Positions 63,001-63,329 of a stretch of 64,000 nucleotides of DNA are shown piece by piece. A program made the position numbers and the translations under genes. The notes beneath the pieces were generated by a model, which was given only the letters and a program-made list of their open reading frames with translations, was not told where the DNA came from and did not search any database. Numbering within the stretch: the stretch's first letter is position 1; every line of letters starts with the position of its first letter. Source of the stretch: Dolomedes plantarius (lineage: Eukaryota; Arthropoda; Arachnida; Araneae; Dolomedidae); assembly GCA_907164885.2 (NCBI GenBank), contig OU015501.1:24065591-24129590 (forward strand). Reading direction: 5' to 3'.

Positions 63001-63329
63001 ATGATTAAATTTACTCTCACACAATAATATGGTTGCCCAATTTAAAAATATCCAAATCAGTATGTACATGTCTCAAGATAGCATTACATAGAATGTGAGG
63101 AAGAAATGGAAATTTTAGTGCACACAACCAAATTCAGACTGCACAGCAAAACTTTGAACACTCTGACCTTTCAGCTTCAAATAATAAGACATATTTAAAC
63201 AATATATTTACCATGAAAGAAAAATTTATGGGCATATATAAGATGAACAGTGGCCTTGCATCCAGTAAGACTACAATGCCAAGCCTGATGATCATTCCAT
63301 ACGAGAGGATATTTAACTTGTACTGAAAA
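547..63329 (-). CDS. BLTP1: BLTP1/tweek homologue (bridge-like lipid transfer protein 1), partial, 29 exons
   Basis: Multi-exon gene read from 63329 down to 547; both ends run out of the window. Family knowledge: BLTP1 (KIAA1109, tweek, LPD-3, yeast Csf1) is a rod-like repeating beta-groove protein of about 5,000 residues. It is anchored in the ER and bridges to the plasma membrane, carrying phospholipid for membrane growth, GPI-anchor synthesis and synaptic vesicle recycling. What the sequence shows: exon-encoded segments typical of this family, such as YNWIDCS (exon 2), ALSGEQFEL (exon 3), ENYFGEHQKFFEFNAP (exon 6), LDSETLEYAWLVEV (exon 8), LSPLAKTLQEDPSCQLLIVL (exon 15) and LDSLTIGAAVLPSLRAQY (exon 19). 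Joined exons give about 2,985 residues. Nearly all junctions agree in phase; exceptions are at exons 22-25, plus a one-base break in exon 15. All large mobile elements sit in introns, so the gene looks functional. Recognition is from remembered family motifs, not a search. Confidence 0.9.
665..1761 (-). other. BLTP1 intron 28, with a TA microsatellite
   Basis: About 1.1 kb of AT-rich intron. The only structure seen is a pure TA repeat at about 1582-1642. Confidence 0.65.
1582..1642. repeat. (TA)n microsatellite
   Basis: Uninterrupted alternating T and A for about 60 bp inside intron 28. Confidence 0.95.
1762..1899 (-). CDS. BLTP1: BLTP1 exon 28
   Basis: 138 bp, phase 0 at both ends. It encodes VLTATQQVFEKVPQISQLSS through LTVDDMGICLPLNPYAS. 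The GTAAGT donor lies opposite 1756-1761 and the acceptor AG opposite 1900-1901. The GICLPLNPY segment is of the type seen in the C-terminal half of the family. Confidence 0.85.
1979..2052 (-). CDS. BLTP1: BLTP1 exon 27
   Basis: 74 bp encoding VLVWLNYKNAYEYWNEQRAS plus LNKE. The first two bases complete an Ala codon begun by exon 26, and the exon ends in phase 0. A 79-bp intron separates it from exon 28. Confidence 0.85.
2053..3887 (-). other. BLTP1 intron 26; no gene seen
   Basis: About 1.8 kb of AT-rich intron. It contains a G/T-rich patch near 3240-3300 and a perfect 12-bp hairpin at 3767-3797. No exon or mobile element was recognised, and none is needed for phase. Confidence 0.6.
3767..3797. 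repeat. Perfect 12-bp inverted repeat, 7-nt loop
   Basis: TGACTCAACAAT at 3767-3778 is followed by a 7-base loop and its exact reverse complement at 3786-3797. It lies in an intron and its role is unknown. Confidence 0.85.
3888..3984 (-). CDS. BLTP1: BLTP1 exon 26
   Basis: 97 bp encoding DEMISSHSDDKEAVLITLNR then PLIYIQPIALDR. It starts in phase 0 and leaves one base that exon 27 completes to Ala. Donor GTATAC; acceptor AG opposite 3985-3986. Confidence 0.85.
3985..5827 (-). other. BLTP1 intron 25; no gene seen
   Basis: About 1.8 kb. It holds short repeats of GTAAATAAA type near 4545-4605 and a poly-T run at about 5006-5024. No coding or mobile-element structure was recognised. Confidence 0.6.
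5828..5912 (-). CDS. BLTP1: BLTP1 exon 25
   Basis: 85 bp encoding MLFFEEAEPEFQQFAYFKTR then ICMRNALQ; it ends in phase 0 and joins exon 26 cleanly. Donor GTAAGT. The acceptor AG opposite 5913-5914 leaves a single base before the Met codon, so the previous exon must end with two spare bases. That fits only one of two possible exon-24 donors. Confidence 0.8.
5913..7030 (-). other. BLTP1 intron 24, mostly a 772-bp insertion
   Basis: This intron holds a poly-T run at about 6056-6083 and an insertion at 6228-6999 bounded by 16-bp direct repeats. Without the insertion it would be only about 330 bp long. Confidence 0.65.
6228..6999. mobile_element. Unclassified 772-bp insertion flanked by 16-bp direct repeats
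   Basis: The 16-mer AGTATAAGAAGAGATG occurs at 6212-6227 and again exactly at 7000-7015. The DNA between is noticeably richer in G and C than the surrounding intron. A 16-bp duplication is the size made by target-primed reverse transcription (LINE, SINE or processed transcript). However, neither end has a poly-A tail, no terminal inverted repeat is evident, and I recognise no protein in it. An open frame of 96 residues on the minus strand (6082-6372) crosses the left boundary, so it is probably not a gene. Confidence 0.6.
7031..7103 (-). CDS. BLTP1: BLTP1 exon 24 (donor uncertain)
   Basis: Encodes SYVKLFGKAQVEVNLALGQL then IK. Two donors are possible: GTAAGG after the Lys codon (exon 7036-7103, strong consensus) or GTGTCA five bases further (exon 7031-7103, weak consensus). 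Only the second joins exon 25 in frame. At its 5' side it needs one base from exon 23, which instead ends in phase 0. A small missed exon or a one-base sequence error therefore probably lies between 7104 and 8695. The 16-bp direct repeat of the neighbouring insertion begins about 15 bases downstream of the donor. Confidence 0.7.
7104..8576 (-). other. BLTP1 intron 23; may hide a small exon
   Basis: About 1.5 kb, AT-rich. The phase mismatch between exons 23 and 24 suggests either an unseen exon whose length is one more than a multiple of three, or an indel. I tested one candidate near 7213-7260 and its phase did not fit. Confidence 0.5.
8577..8695 (-). CDS. BLTP1: BLTP1 exon 23
   Basis: 119 bp encoding DTNYCYNTHKYAVRLETVVV then ELQLSNSEFKICLQVVLTL. 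The first two bases complete an Arg codon from exon 22. It ends in phase 0 at donor GTATAA. The acceptor AG is opposite 8696-8697. Confidence 0.82.
8960..9077. repeat. Interrupted (TA)n microsatellite
   Basis: Long alternating T/A tract with a few GA interruptions, ending at the left terminus of the adjacent MITE. A tract this rich in TA dinucleotides is a natural target for a TA-specific transposon. Confidence 0.95.
9078..9529. mobile_element. pogo/Tigger-like MITE (Tc1-mariner superfamily)
   Basis: The left end reads CAGTAAAACCTCCTTTATCC. The right end is its imperfect inverted copy (CAGTAAAACCTTGTTTATCT on the minus strand), and both are flanked by TA (9076-9077 and 9530-9531). At 452 bp with no open frame for a transposase it is a non-autonomous copy. 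TIRs starting CAGTAAAACCTC with a TA target duplication are typical of the pogo/Tigger group; assignment to that group is by family knowledge. Confidence 0.85.
9633..9722 (-). CDS. BLTP1: BLTP1 exon 22 (acceptor uncertain, 9722 or 9726)
   Basis: Encodes NEVVQKMSGADKPVPLWGEQ then DKSTHMRLR. Two acceptors lie four bases apart. The one ending the exon at 9722 keeps frame with the spare G left by exon 21; the one at 9726 has a better pyrimidine tract but breaks frame. The donor GTTTGT opposite 9627-9632 leaves one base that makes Arg with exon 23. Confidence 0.75.
9723..10789 (-). other. BLTP1 intron 21 with a palindrome
   Basis: About 1.1 kb of AT-rich intron. The only structure noticed is an inverted repeat at 10342-10414. 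No gene seen. Confidence 0.6.
10342..10414. repeat. Palindromic AT-rich repeat
   Basis: The arm at about 10342-10362 (contains AATAGTTAATACAGTTT) pairs with about 10396-10414 (contains AAACTGTATTAACTATT). The spacer itself folds (TAACATAAA with TTTATGTTA), and a third related segment follows to about 10440. No flanking duplication was identified. Confidence 0.7.
10790..11042 (-). CDS. BLTP1: BLTP1 exon 21
   Basis: 253 bp starting in phase 0 and leaving one base. It encodes VQPSEGNMPSSASVDLPLVH then a Ser/Thr-rich stretch ending CTESIYE. Donor GTGATT; acceptor AG opposite 11043-11044. It joins exon 20 in frame, and the join (FNTK then VQPS) resembles the family. Confidence 0.85.
11043..12273 (-). 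other. BLTP1 intron 20; no feature seen
   Basis: About 1.2 kb of AT-rich intron with no recognisable gene, RNA or mobile element. Confidence 0.6.
12274..12363 (-). CDS. BLTP1: BLTP1 exon 20
   Basis: 90 bp, phase 0 at both ends, encoding MGQVISMGVTGSKAKFTVDL then PQHTLSFNTK. Donor GTAAGA; acceptor AG opposite 12364-12365. The Met is internal to the protein. Confidence 0.88.
12442..12628 (-). CDS. BLTP1: BLTP1 exon 19
   Basis: 187 bp. It encodes QIDEYSTNVANHSPLWDTPS and later IIQFSIILDSLTIGAAVLPS and LRAQYQ. The LDSLTIGAA..PSL.AQY block is one of the clearest family signatures in the window. The first base completes a codon left by exon 18. Donor GTATAG. A 78-bp intron separates it from exon 20. 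Confidence 0.9.
12629..13473 (-). other. BLTP1 intron 18; no feature seen
   Basis: About 0.85 kb of AT-rich sequence with short ATACA repeats near 13095-13115. No gene seen. Confidence 0.6.
13474..13692 (-). CDS. BLTP1: BLTP1 exon 18
   Basis: 219 bp encoding TVVKMTVGKSQALYSSQNKK, then SALLTVGPINIDIPQHPVVL and QELRATRQPMRA. The first base completes Gln with exon 17 and two bases are left for exon 19. Donor GTATTG. The basic, Ser-rich tail looks like a linker. Confidence 0.88.
13693..14408 (-). other. BLTP1 intron 17 with a (TA)/(CA) microsatellite
   Basis: About 0.7 kb. A TA tract followed by CA repeats lies at about 13945-13980. No gene seen. Confidence 0.65.
14409..14649 (-). CDS. BLTP1: BLTP1 exon 17
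   Basis: 241 bp encoding LMVRDWTPLVIFGIATVHKT, RLLAMLSGLKLEGELNGFHC and QAMVVVLEGVPPNQ. The first two bases complete Ala with exon 16 and the last two complete Gln with exon 18. Donor GTAAGA. The SGLKLEGELN segment matches the beta-strand-rich repeats expected for a lipid-groove protein. Confidence 0.9.
14650..15966 (-). other. BLTP1 intron 16; no feature seen
   Basis: About 1.3 kb of AT-rich intron. No exon is needed for phase and no repeat was recognised. Confidence 0.6.
15967..16151 (-). CDS. BLTP1: BLTP1 exon 16
   Basis: 185 bp encoding SSSVHCPQERKSPDISDEYK, then KEQQTETGIPENAASEKPVP and HMKSFTK. It is a hydrophilic, low-complexity linker. The acceptor ending at 16151 agrees in phase with exon 15, and one base is left to make Ala with exon 17. 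Donor GTGTGT. Confidence 0.82.
16152..16543 (-). other. BLTP1 intron 15; no feature seen
   Basis: About 390 bp of AT-rich intron without recognisable content. Confidence 0.65.
16544..18523 (-). CDS. BLTP1: BLTP1 exon 15, with an apparent 1-base frameshift
   Basis: A 1,980-bp exon. Its first half, read from 18523, encodes SKYLTYKLSPLAKTLQEDPS, then CQLLIVLRRYLKQVDLDAVE, followed by a Ser-rich linker. Its second half encodes SIQLADAHVIFQPLLNSIGV, then IDINFVAQQVNMPLLRLLHQ, another Ser/Thr/Pro linker, and PRCWRTMCYLLDLYDTMPEP. The two halves are in different frames. The break coincides with a run of eight A on the plus strand (17578-17585), where the first frame stops at once and the second opens. 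No splice signals are needed, so one extra base in the run is the simplest reading. The exon's ends join exons 14 and 16 in phase. Confidence 0.88.
18524..19369 (-). other. BLTP1 intron 14; no feature seen
   Basis: About 0.85 kb of AT-rich intron; no gene or mobile element recognised. Confidence 0.6.
19370..19550 (-). CDS. BLTP1: BLTP1 exon 14
   Basis: 181 bp encoding LDWHLLSTATPSINAWLKPS, then DRFIVSIRKMAKESSLRTAA and ALDVQSIHMPIK. Its first base completes Arg with exon 13 and it ends in phase 0. Donor GTAACT. The acceptor is preceded by a long pyrimidine tract. Confidence 0.9.
19551..19899 (-). other. BLTP1 intron 13; no feature seen
   Basis: About 350 bp of AT-rich intron. Confidence 0.65.
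19900..20858 (-). CDS. BLTP1: BLTP1 exon 13
   Basis: 959 bp starting in phase 0. It encodes VNISIMQASIVEEVIAFSAL, then DLTCMSLLSICIDNTVVQLS and a Lys/Ser-rich linker. It ends IIELKTVWFNFAAPPRTPNT plus RKIDFT, with two bases that make Arg with exon 14. The WFNFAAPP.TP motif and the IVEEVIAFSALDNLKDLTC block are typical of the family. Donor GTAATA; acceptor AG opposite 20859-20860. Confidence 0.92.
21019..21367 (+). mobile_element. tRNA-derived SINE
   Basis: The head carries an A-box-like TGGTCCAGTTAG (21030-21041) and a B-box-like GGTTCGATGCT (21075-21085), spaced as in a tRNA promoter. A GC-richer body of about 270 bp follows, ending in a short CAA-type tail. It is flanked by the 9-bp repeat ACACCTGTA (21010-21018 and 21368-21376), a target duplication. 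It lies antisense to BLTP1. The open frames overlapping it are fortuitous. Confidence 0.85.
21839..21900. repeat. 31-bp tandem duplication, two copies
   Basis: The 31-base unit beginning ATGACAGTCTAAATG occurs at 21839-21869 and again, identical by eye, at 21870-21900. Confidence 0.9.
22758..23037 (-). CDS. BLTP1: BLTP1 exon 12
   Basis: 280 bp encoding FIDVVTPVLSQLHPLTVINQ, then LHVLCSREVQKHNQLKKEKV and a Lys/Ser/Gly linker ending HTKTLIKVAK. The middle is basic and could form a short helix (KKEKVLHLSQLRAQIVEKNK). The first base completes Ser with exon 11 and it ends in phase 0. Donor GTAAGT. Confidence 0.9.
23038..24445 (-). other. BLTP1 intron 11 with a possible degenerate SINE
   Basis: About 1.4 kb of AT-rich intron. 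A tRNA-like promoter pair lies at about 23889-23938. No gene seen. Confidence 0.55.
23886..24075 (+). mobile_element. Possible degenerate tRNA-derived SINE
   Basis: AGTGGTTAGCATCATGA (about 23891-23907) resembles an A box and GGTTTAAATCT (23928-23938) a B box, at tRNA-like spacing, followed by about 130 bp of mixed composition. No flanking duplication or clear tail was found, so the ends are approximate. Confidence 0.4.
24446..24563 (-). CDS. BLTP1: BLTP1 exon 11
   Basis: 118 bp encoding EGLHGENSAVNASKNVFIIK, then FTGDVHFMISPLLIESFK. Two bases on each side complete codons with exons 10 and 12, and both junctions agree in phase. Donor GTGAAT. Confidence 0.88.
24564..25289 (-). other. BLTP1 intron 10; no feature seen
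   Basis: About 0.73 kb of AT-rich intron with no recognisable gene or repeat. Confidence 0.6.
25290..27186 (-). CDS. BLTP1: BLTP1 exon 10 (large linker-bearing exon)
   Basis: 1,897 bp, about 632 residues, starting in phase 0 and leaving one base that makes Glu with exon 11. It opens MYPLRISTCNLHGGDTISGL, which continues from exon 9, then EMWLEVGGFSLGPICIDAAT and LKRKRLWFIWG-like beta-rich sequence with a Cys/Gly cluster (GKCGCVGGCAFFG). A long region of low complexity, rich in Ser, His, Asn and Thr, follows and includes RRAASTESTHSTESYFSADE and TTRRSLHDIQETPSQ. It ends in a His-rich stretch (QCHYWFQHPPLPHLIHQ). The disordered middle is the expected place for phosphorylation and fast divergence. 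The Met at its start is internal to the protein. Confidence 0.9.
27187..27847 (-). other. BLTP1 intron 9; no feature seen
   Basis: About 0.66 kb of AT-rich intron. Confidence 0.6.
27848..28090 (-). CDS. BLTP1: BLTP1 exon 9
   Basis: 243 bp, phase 0 at both ends. It encodes IYHTVTGFELFAFQVQQADC, then DLQPPYAFKLCQHDVPQSLC and IKYRMTRVSVDAIDICIVES with GNALEVE. Alternating hydrophobic residues fit beta strands of the lipid groove. Donor GTGAGT; acceptor AG opposite 28091-28092. Confidence 0.9.
28432..29173. mobile_element. 742-bp terminal-inverted-repeat element, unclassified
   Basis: TACCTGCCAAC at 28432-28442 and its inverse GTTGGCAGGTA at 29163-29173 bound the segment. Flanks TGACTCC and TGACGAC agree at five of seven positions, a possible decayed target duplication. 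Near the right end the motif TCCGGAG or its inverse occurs about four times within 75 bp, while the left end has two copies of CAGGAGCA. Such subterminal repeats resemble transposase-binding sites. No transposase open frame is visible, so this would be a non-autonomous copy. Confidence 0.6.
30020..30080. mobile_element. Isolated hAT-type terminus
   Basis: The stretch ending GATTGAGAAGCACTG at about 30080 reads on the minus strand as CAGTGCTTCTCAATC followed by GTCGTGACCCCC, the usual start of many animal hAT elements. I could not find the partner end upstream, so this may be a truncated copy. Confidence 0.45.
30585..31197 (-). repeat. Copia A 3' LTR
   Basis: 613 bp, bounded by TGTTGA and CTAACA in plus-strand reading. 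Matches the other LTR across its length except for one difference noticed by eye. Confidence 0.95.
31201..31214 (-). promoter_or_regulatory. Copia A polypurine tract
   Basis: GGGGAAAAGGGGGC on the minus strand, three bases from the 3' LTR. This is the plus-strand DNA primer position for reverse transcription. Confidence 0.85.
31228..32988 (-). pseudogene. Copia A polyprotein, C-terminal part: reverse transcriptase and RNase H
   Basis: 586 codons open. The early part contains WKTAMIEEIN-like and GCKWVYTTKKDAEGRVKRFK copia reverse-transcriptase sequence. The catalytic YVDD lies at about residue 276 and KALYGLRQAGHEW upstream of it. RNase H follows with VVYTDASWASDRRDRKSISG, ALSSMEAEYIALSDS and a terminal QNVADIFTKAL motif. 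It is in a different frame from the segment upstream; the join lies at about 32955-32988, where homology passes from one frame to the other. Apart from that the frame is open to its natural end just before the polypurine tract. Classed as broken because the polyprotein as a whole cannot be made in one piece here. Confidence 0.92.
32948..33352 (-). pseudogene. Copia A polyprotein, integrase C-terminal segment
   Basis: This stretch continues in the same frame as the gag-integrase part after a single TGA codon at 33353-33355. It encodes the end of integrase and the linker before reverse transcriptase (for example HLRVIGSSAYVHLPSRYRNK and GVIVGYAFKTLGYRVWYPGT, a typical copia integrase tail). It then loses frame near 32955-32988. 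The TGA falls where related elements commonly have Arg, which suggests a CGA to TGA change; this is inference. Confidence 0.88.
33353..35194 (-). pseudogene. Copia A gag, protease and integrase core
   Basis: 613 codons beginning MATSEGTFNFPKLNRDNYKA, a typical copia gag start. A CCHC zinc knuckle (CYRCGRTDHLIKDC) lies at residues 232-245. Protease has DSAATDHF at about residue 282, where the usual DSG/DTG has Ala in place of Gly, as in many copia proteases. Integrase follows with the HHCC finger (WHCRFGHLN, then CEIC) and core residues in YLDVWGP, RTDNGGEF and NGVAERYNRT. It stops at an in-frame TGA after QNYLRN. The Met lies about 26 bp past the primer-binding site. Structural proteins and enzymes of a retrotransposon particle; no envelope gene is present. 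Confidence 0.93.
35220..35230 (-). promoter_or_regulatory. Copia A primer-binding site, initiator tRNA-Met 3' end
   Basis: TGGTAGCAGAG on the minus strand, three bases from the 5' LTR. It is complementary to the 3' end (including CCA) of animal initiator tRNA-Met. Confidence 0.85.
35234..35846 (-). repeat. Copia A 5' LTR
   Basis: 613 bp. Serves as promoter for the element on the minus strand; begins and ends with the TG/CA dinucleotides usual for LTRs. Confidence 0.95.
35870..36154. mobile_element. hAT-type MITE, 285 bp
   Basis: Begins CAGCGTTTCTTAAACTGTGG and ends with the inverted counterpart AAGTTTAAGAAGTGCTG. It is flanked by a perfect 8-bp duplication CTCTACAC (35862-35869 and 36155-36162), the hAT hallmark. 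No coding capacity. It lies 128 bp from exon 8, on the side of that exon's GC donor. Confidence 0.92.
36283..36402 (-). CDS. BLTP1: BLTP1 exon 8 (GC donor)
   Basis: 120 bp, phase 0 at both ends. It encodes VRGHAMFSGVDRPLDSETLE, then YAWLVEVLVGDITGRLTVPQ, one of the most family-typical stretches (GHAMFS, LDSETLEYAWLVEV). The donor reads CACAG then GCAAGT, the consensus of rare GC-AG introns; no GT donor preserves frame nearby. The exon is isolated between two transposon-filled introns of 19.4 and 8.2 kb. Confidence 0.92.
38030..39707 (+). pseudogene. hAT transposase pseudogene, N-terminal and middle part
   Basis: Recognisable pieces in several frames. A BED-type zinc-finger remnant lies at about 38168-38275 (a Cys followed by HHINSNNH). 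The clearest open part, 38462-38881, holds RFDESTDIKNRAQLIAIVCF, with the DEST motif of the catalytic core, and WSNCTSICTDGAAAK. Near 38990-39110 are the RALNSQIF, CEEIGADYKSLLLYTELHWL and SEGKVLARL-like segments. Many stops and shifts (for example TAA at 38879-38881 and TAG near 39115) show it is dead. The family match is to hAT transposases related to vertebrate ZBED5/SCAND3-type domesticated genes. Confidence 0.88.
39257..39707 (+). repeat. Left copy of a 451-bp direct repeat flanking the gypsy element
   Basis: This part of the hAT transposase, from TGCACGGTTAAAG to CATACTTAT, occurs again at 53994-54444. It has equal length and is identical as far as I can read. The repeat abuts the gypsy element on both sides. 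Confidence 0.95.
39708..40090 (+). repeat. Gypsy element 5' LTR
   Basis: Starts TGTAAGACTC and ends GGAGCA. The exact end is uncertain by up to three bases, because TAA follows in both copies. Equal in length to, and apparently identical with, 53605-53987. Contains AATAAA near 39978. Confidence 0.93.
40095..40106 (+). promoter_or_regulatory. Gypsy element primer-binding site, tRNA-Ser
   Basis: TGGCGTAGTCGG lies four bases past the LTR. It is complementary to the 3' end CCGACTACGCCA of an animal tRNA-Ser. Confidence 0.8.
40107..41162 (+). other. Gypsy element 5' untranslated leader
   Basis: About 1.06 kb of AT-rich sequence between the primer site and the gag start codon, without open frames of note. 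A long leader like this normally carries packaging signals; none can be recognised by eye. Confidence 0.7.
41163..42936 (+). CDS. Gypsy element gag and protease (interrupted downstream by copia B)
   Basis: About 591 gypsy-derived codons beginning MSFLGKGRKEDLAELASELG. The N-terminal part is Lys/Glu-rich and probably coiled (residues about 55-95, with repeated RIRKEER-type units). A SCAN/retrotransposon-gag-like domain follows (FEWR-type segments, NYDFIKEMLLKRYKLNPEKL, then FFRHQKGPEESWRSYTHAL). A CCHC knuckle, CFTCGDSNHFARAC, lies at residues 354-367. An aspartic protease active site, ILDTGAQIS, has its Asp at residue 438. The last gypsy codons lead to the integrase N-terminus but are cut by the copia LTR at 42937. 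Open reading continues to 43070 only through LTR sequence. The start is the first ATG after the leader and has a purine at -3. Confidence 0.92.
43218..43225 (+). promoter_or_regulatory. TATA box of the copia B LTR
   Basis: TATAAATA in a GC-richer context; the same box lies at 50004-50011 in the 3' LTR. The expected transcription start is about 30 bases downstream, near 43250. Confidence 0.7.
43803..43870 (+). other. Two hairpins at the 3' end of the copia B LTR
   Basis: TTTGGGGCA pairs with TGCCCCCAAA (about 43803-43824), and GAGCCGC (43848-43854) pairs perfectly with GCGGCTC (43864-43870). Both recur in the 3' LTR. They would lie in the U5 RNA next to the primer site. Confidence 0.7.
43887..43898 (+). 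promoter_or_regulatory. Copia B primer-binding site, internal region of initiator tRNA-Met
   Basis: GGTTATGGGCCC four bases past the LTR is complementary to the anticodon stem-loop of initiator tRNA-Met. This is the half-tRNA priming known for Drosophila copia. Confidence 0.85.
44178..45007 (+). pseudogene. Copia B gag, frameshifted
   Basis: Opens MASLQPHMAIDKLTEENFHT, then WVADIKFVLISLNAWDIVNN, a typical copia gag start. One frame runs to about 44369, where homology moves to another frame that continues past EHCTTPQDTWSTLNRHFQPD to 45007. A second shift near 44981-44990 passes into the protease frame. The C-terminal part is rich in Arg, Lys, Ser and Pro, and I see no intact CCHC knuckle where one is expected; this may be part of the decay. 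Confidence 0.88.
45008..45672 (+). pseudogene. Copia B protease and integrase zinc finger
   Basis: Open in one frame from the protease (WVVDSAATHHFCKDKF, with DSA in the active site) through RALYVPSLRRNIVSLPLLDE to the integrase N-terminus (SRWHRRMGHMNPELI). It then loses frame in a run of seven T at about 45643-45650, just before the CxxC half of the zinc finger (CEDC in the other frame). Confidence 0.88.
45650..46988 (+). pseudogene. Copia B integrase core and C-terminal region
   Basis: Integrase core pieces: LLHLDLWGPAST in one frame, then after a shift near 45768 ERYFLSITDDHSRKIALYPI and AIRTDNGKEFDNSQF. After another shift near 46031 comes the AERLNQT-type segment carrying the catalytic Glu, followed by LNSSKVPVKFWPEAVRYAAY. 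The remainder (46044-46988) is a long open stretch with the copia integrase tail (GVLVGYACRIKGYRVLFPET) and an acidic linker. It ends at an in-frame TGA (46986-46988), after which the same frame continues. Confidence 0.9.
46989..48565 (+). pseudogene. Copia B reverse transcriptase and RNase H
   Basis: Open from the TGA at 46986-46988 to 48461. It includes GCRWVFTTKTDEHGNVVRYK, the YVDD catalytic motif at about 47589-47600, LGCLAFIASRTRPDIAYAVN, and RNase H motifs AYSDSDFAANRDDRVSISG, ALSTMEAEFMAI and RTDNLSAIDF. Near 48455 the frame slips once more; the last segment (NLADPFTKP) is in another frame and ends about 48565. The catalytic residues themselves look intact. Confidence 0.9.
48566..49709 (+). 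other. Copia B long 3' noncoding segment
   Basis: About 1.14 kb between the end of the polyprotein and the polypurine tract. It has a GC-richer stretch at about 48700-49030 containing a 106-codon open frame (48706-49026) without recognisable features. AT-rich sequence follows with repeated GTGTTTATAT-like units (about 49130-49310). Most copia elements end much closer to the LTR. Confidence 0.65.
49710..49720 (+). promoter_or_regulatory. Copia B polypurine tract
   Basis: AAGGGGGGG followed by CAGT immediately before the 3' LTR at 49723. Confidence 0.8.
49723..50668 (+). repeat. Copia B 3' LTR
   Basis: 946 bp; no difference from 42937-43882 was noticed in side-by-side reading. Confidence 0.95.
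50674..53345 (+). CDS. Gypsy element pol: integrase, then reverse transcriptase and RNase H
   Basis: Open from the insertion point to 53345; residue numbers are from the Met at 50700 (881 residues). Integrase comes first. The HHCC finger uses H35, H42, C69 and C72, and the DDE core lies in VDCIGPLEPP, CTDQGTNFTS and SMGAVERWNRTL. A GPY/F-type C-terminal module follows (TWSGPATVVQLSRPHSAIVE). Reverse transcriptase is next: LIEQSDSEWAHPLVCVAKKN, LCVDFRLLNS, then YIDDVAIFS with Tyr at residue 614. Last is Ty3-type RNase H (LYTDASATAVGACLSQ, IEREAYSVLAAL, VVSDHNPLSYL), ending GNADALSRFP. Sequence motifs are gypsy-like throughout; only the order is copia-like. Frame matches gag-protease upstream, so the element originally had a single gag-pol frame. 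Confidence 0.95.
53346..53593 (+). other. Gypsy element 3' untranslated segment
   Basis: About 250 bp of T-rich sequence between the pol stop codon and the polypurine tract; no second gene (no envelope). Confidence 0.8.
53594..53604 (+). promoter_or_regulatory. Gypsy element polypurine tract
   Basis: TGGGAGGGACA directly before the 3' LTR. Confidence 0.75.
53605..53987 (+). repeat. Gypsy element 3' LTR
   Basis: 383 bp, no difference from 39708-40090 noticed. Followed by TAAAAATGCAC, which is the left end of the duplicated hAT segment and not a copy of the five bases before the 5' LTR (CTTAT). Confidence 0.93.
53994..54444 (+). repeat. Right copy of the 451-bp direct repeat
   Basis: Equal in length to 39257-39707 and identical by eye. 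It continues uninterrupted into the rest of the hAT transposase (ATACAGACAATT), so this copy preserves the hAT sequence at the point where the gypsy 5' end broke the left copy. Confidence 0.95.
54445..54605 (+). pseudogene. hAT transposase pseudogene, C-terminal end
   Basis: Continues from the LLPFSMTYL-type segment of the hAT dimerisation domain just upstream. A degraded C-terminus follows with several stops, ending near 54605. Confidence 0.7.
55832..56026 (-). CDS. BLTP1: BLTP1 exon 7
   Basis: 195 bp, phase 0 at both ends. It encodes CSNESDPPCPSLYLERLAFE, then MHKTYEETVLQLLLSPLILS and ending LKDGHIIVSSLQ. The DPPCP..YLERLAFEM segment is conserved in BLTP1 proteins. Donor GTTTGT; acceptor AG opposite 56027-56028. 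Confidence 0.92.
56027..57119 (-). other. BLTP1 intron 6; no feature seen
   Basis: About 1.1 kb of AT-rich intron without recognisable content. Confidence 0.6.
57120..57299 (-). CDS. BLTP1: BLTP1 exon 6
   Basis: 180 bp, phase 0 at both ends. It encodes ENYFGEHQKFFEFNAPVITA, then YRPLEVTVSVTMHDIQGHIM with a final Lys. This is among the best conserved parts of the family. Donor GTACAT; acceptor AG opposite 57300-57301. Confidence 0.93.
57300..58878 (-). other. BLTP1 intron 5; no feature seen
   Basis: About 1.6 kb of AT-rich intron with no recognisable gene or repeat. Confidence 0.6.
58879..59185 (-). CDS. BLTP1: BLTP1 exon 5
   Basis: 307 bp encoding DWVDCWSVPIVALSIVYVYH, then PTPPFINSNLDLDITTPEKE and later LELEIGPSVIKLYGSLLRNL plus INLK. 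The first base completes Ser with exon 4 and it ends in phase 0. Donor GTAATT. The IGPS.I.LYGSLLRNL segment is the usual end of a beta-groove repeat in these proteins. Confidence 0.92.
59186..60483 (-). other. BLTP1 intron 4; no feature seen
   Basis: About 1.3 kb of AT-rich intron; short poly-A and poly-T tracts only. Confidence 0.6.
60484..60638 (-). CDS. BLTP1: BLTP1 exon 4
   Basis: 155 bp starting in phase 0. It encodes GESVDMCMYLPEMNSNRDLI, then FMLEKCSKLTSRDGSPIVQS and KKWRNMAKA. Two bases make Ser with exon 5. Donor GTATTT; acceptor AG opposite 60639-60640. Confidence 0.9.
60639..61230 (-). other. BLTP1 intron 3; no feature seen
   Basis: About 0.6 kb of AT-rich intron. Confidence 0.6.
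61231..61328 (-). CDS. BLTP1: BLTP1 exon 3
   Basis: 98 bp encoding YLALSGEQFELSFDLPFNEF, then LPSTVALKFWIQ. Its first two bases complete Thr with exon 2, and it ends in phase 0. Donor GTACAT; acceptor AG opposite 61329-61330. Confidence 0.92.
61329..61694 (-). other. BLTP1 intron 2; short TA tract only
   Basis: About 370 bp with a TA microsatellite at about 61356-61384. Confidence 0.65.
61695..61850 (-). CDS. BLTP1: BLTP1 exon 2
   Basis: 156 bp encoding LMEDWACKSRPDILHFVPYT, then WHFSLILKEFELITIANEYN and WIDCSSQHQEN. The FVPYTW.FSLILKEFE...NEYNWIDCS block is highly characteristic of BLTP1/tweek. Donor GTAAGT; phases agree with exons 1 and 3. Confidence 0.95.
61851..63211 (-). other. BLTP1 intron 1; no feature seen
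   Basis: About 1.36 kb of AT-rich intron with a short TG repeat near 62805-62820. Confidence 0.6.
63212..63329 (-). CDS. BLTP1: BLTP1 exon 1 of the window (not the true first exon)
   Basis: 118 bp starting in phase 0. It encodes FSVQVKYPLVWNDHQAWHCS, then LTGCKATVHLIYAHKFFFH and one spare base. The YPL.WND..W.C.L.GCKA..... pattern is typical of the family. Donor GTAAAT. Preceding exons with the N-terminal membrane anchor must lie beyond 64000. Confidence 0.92.
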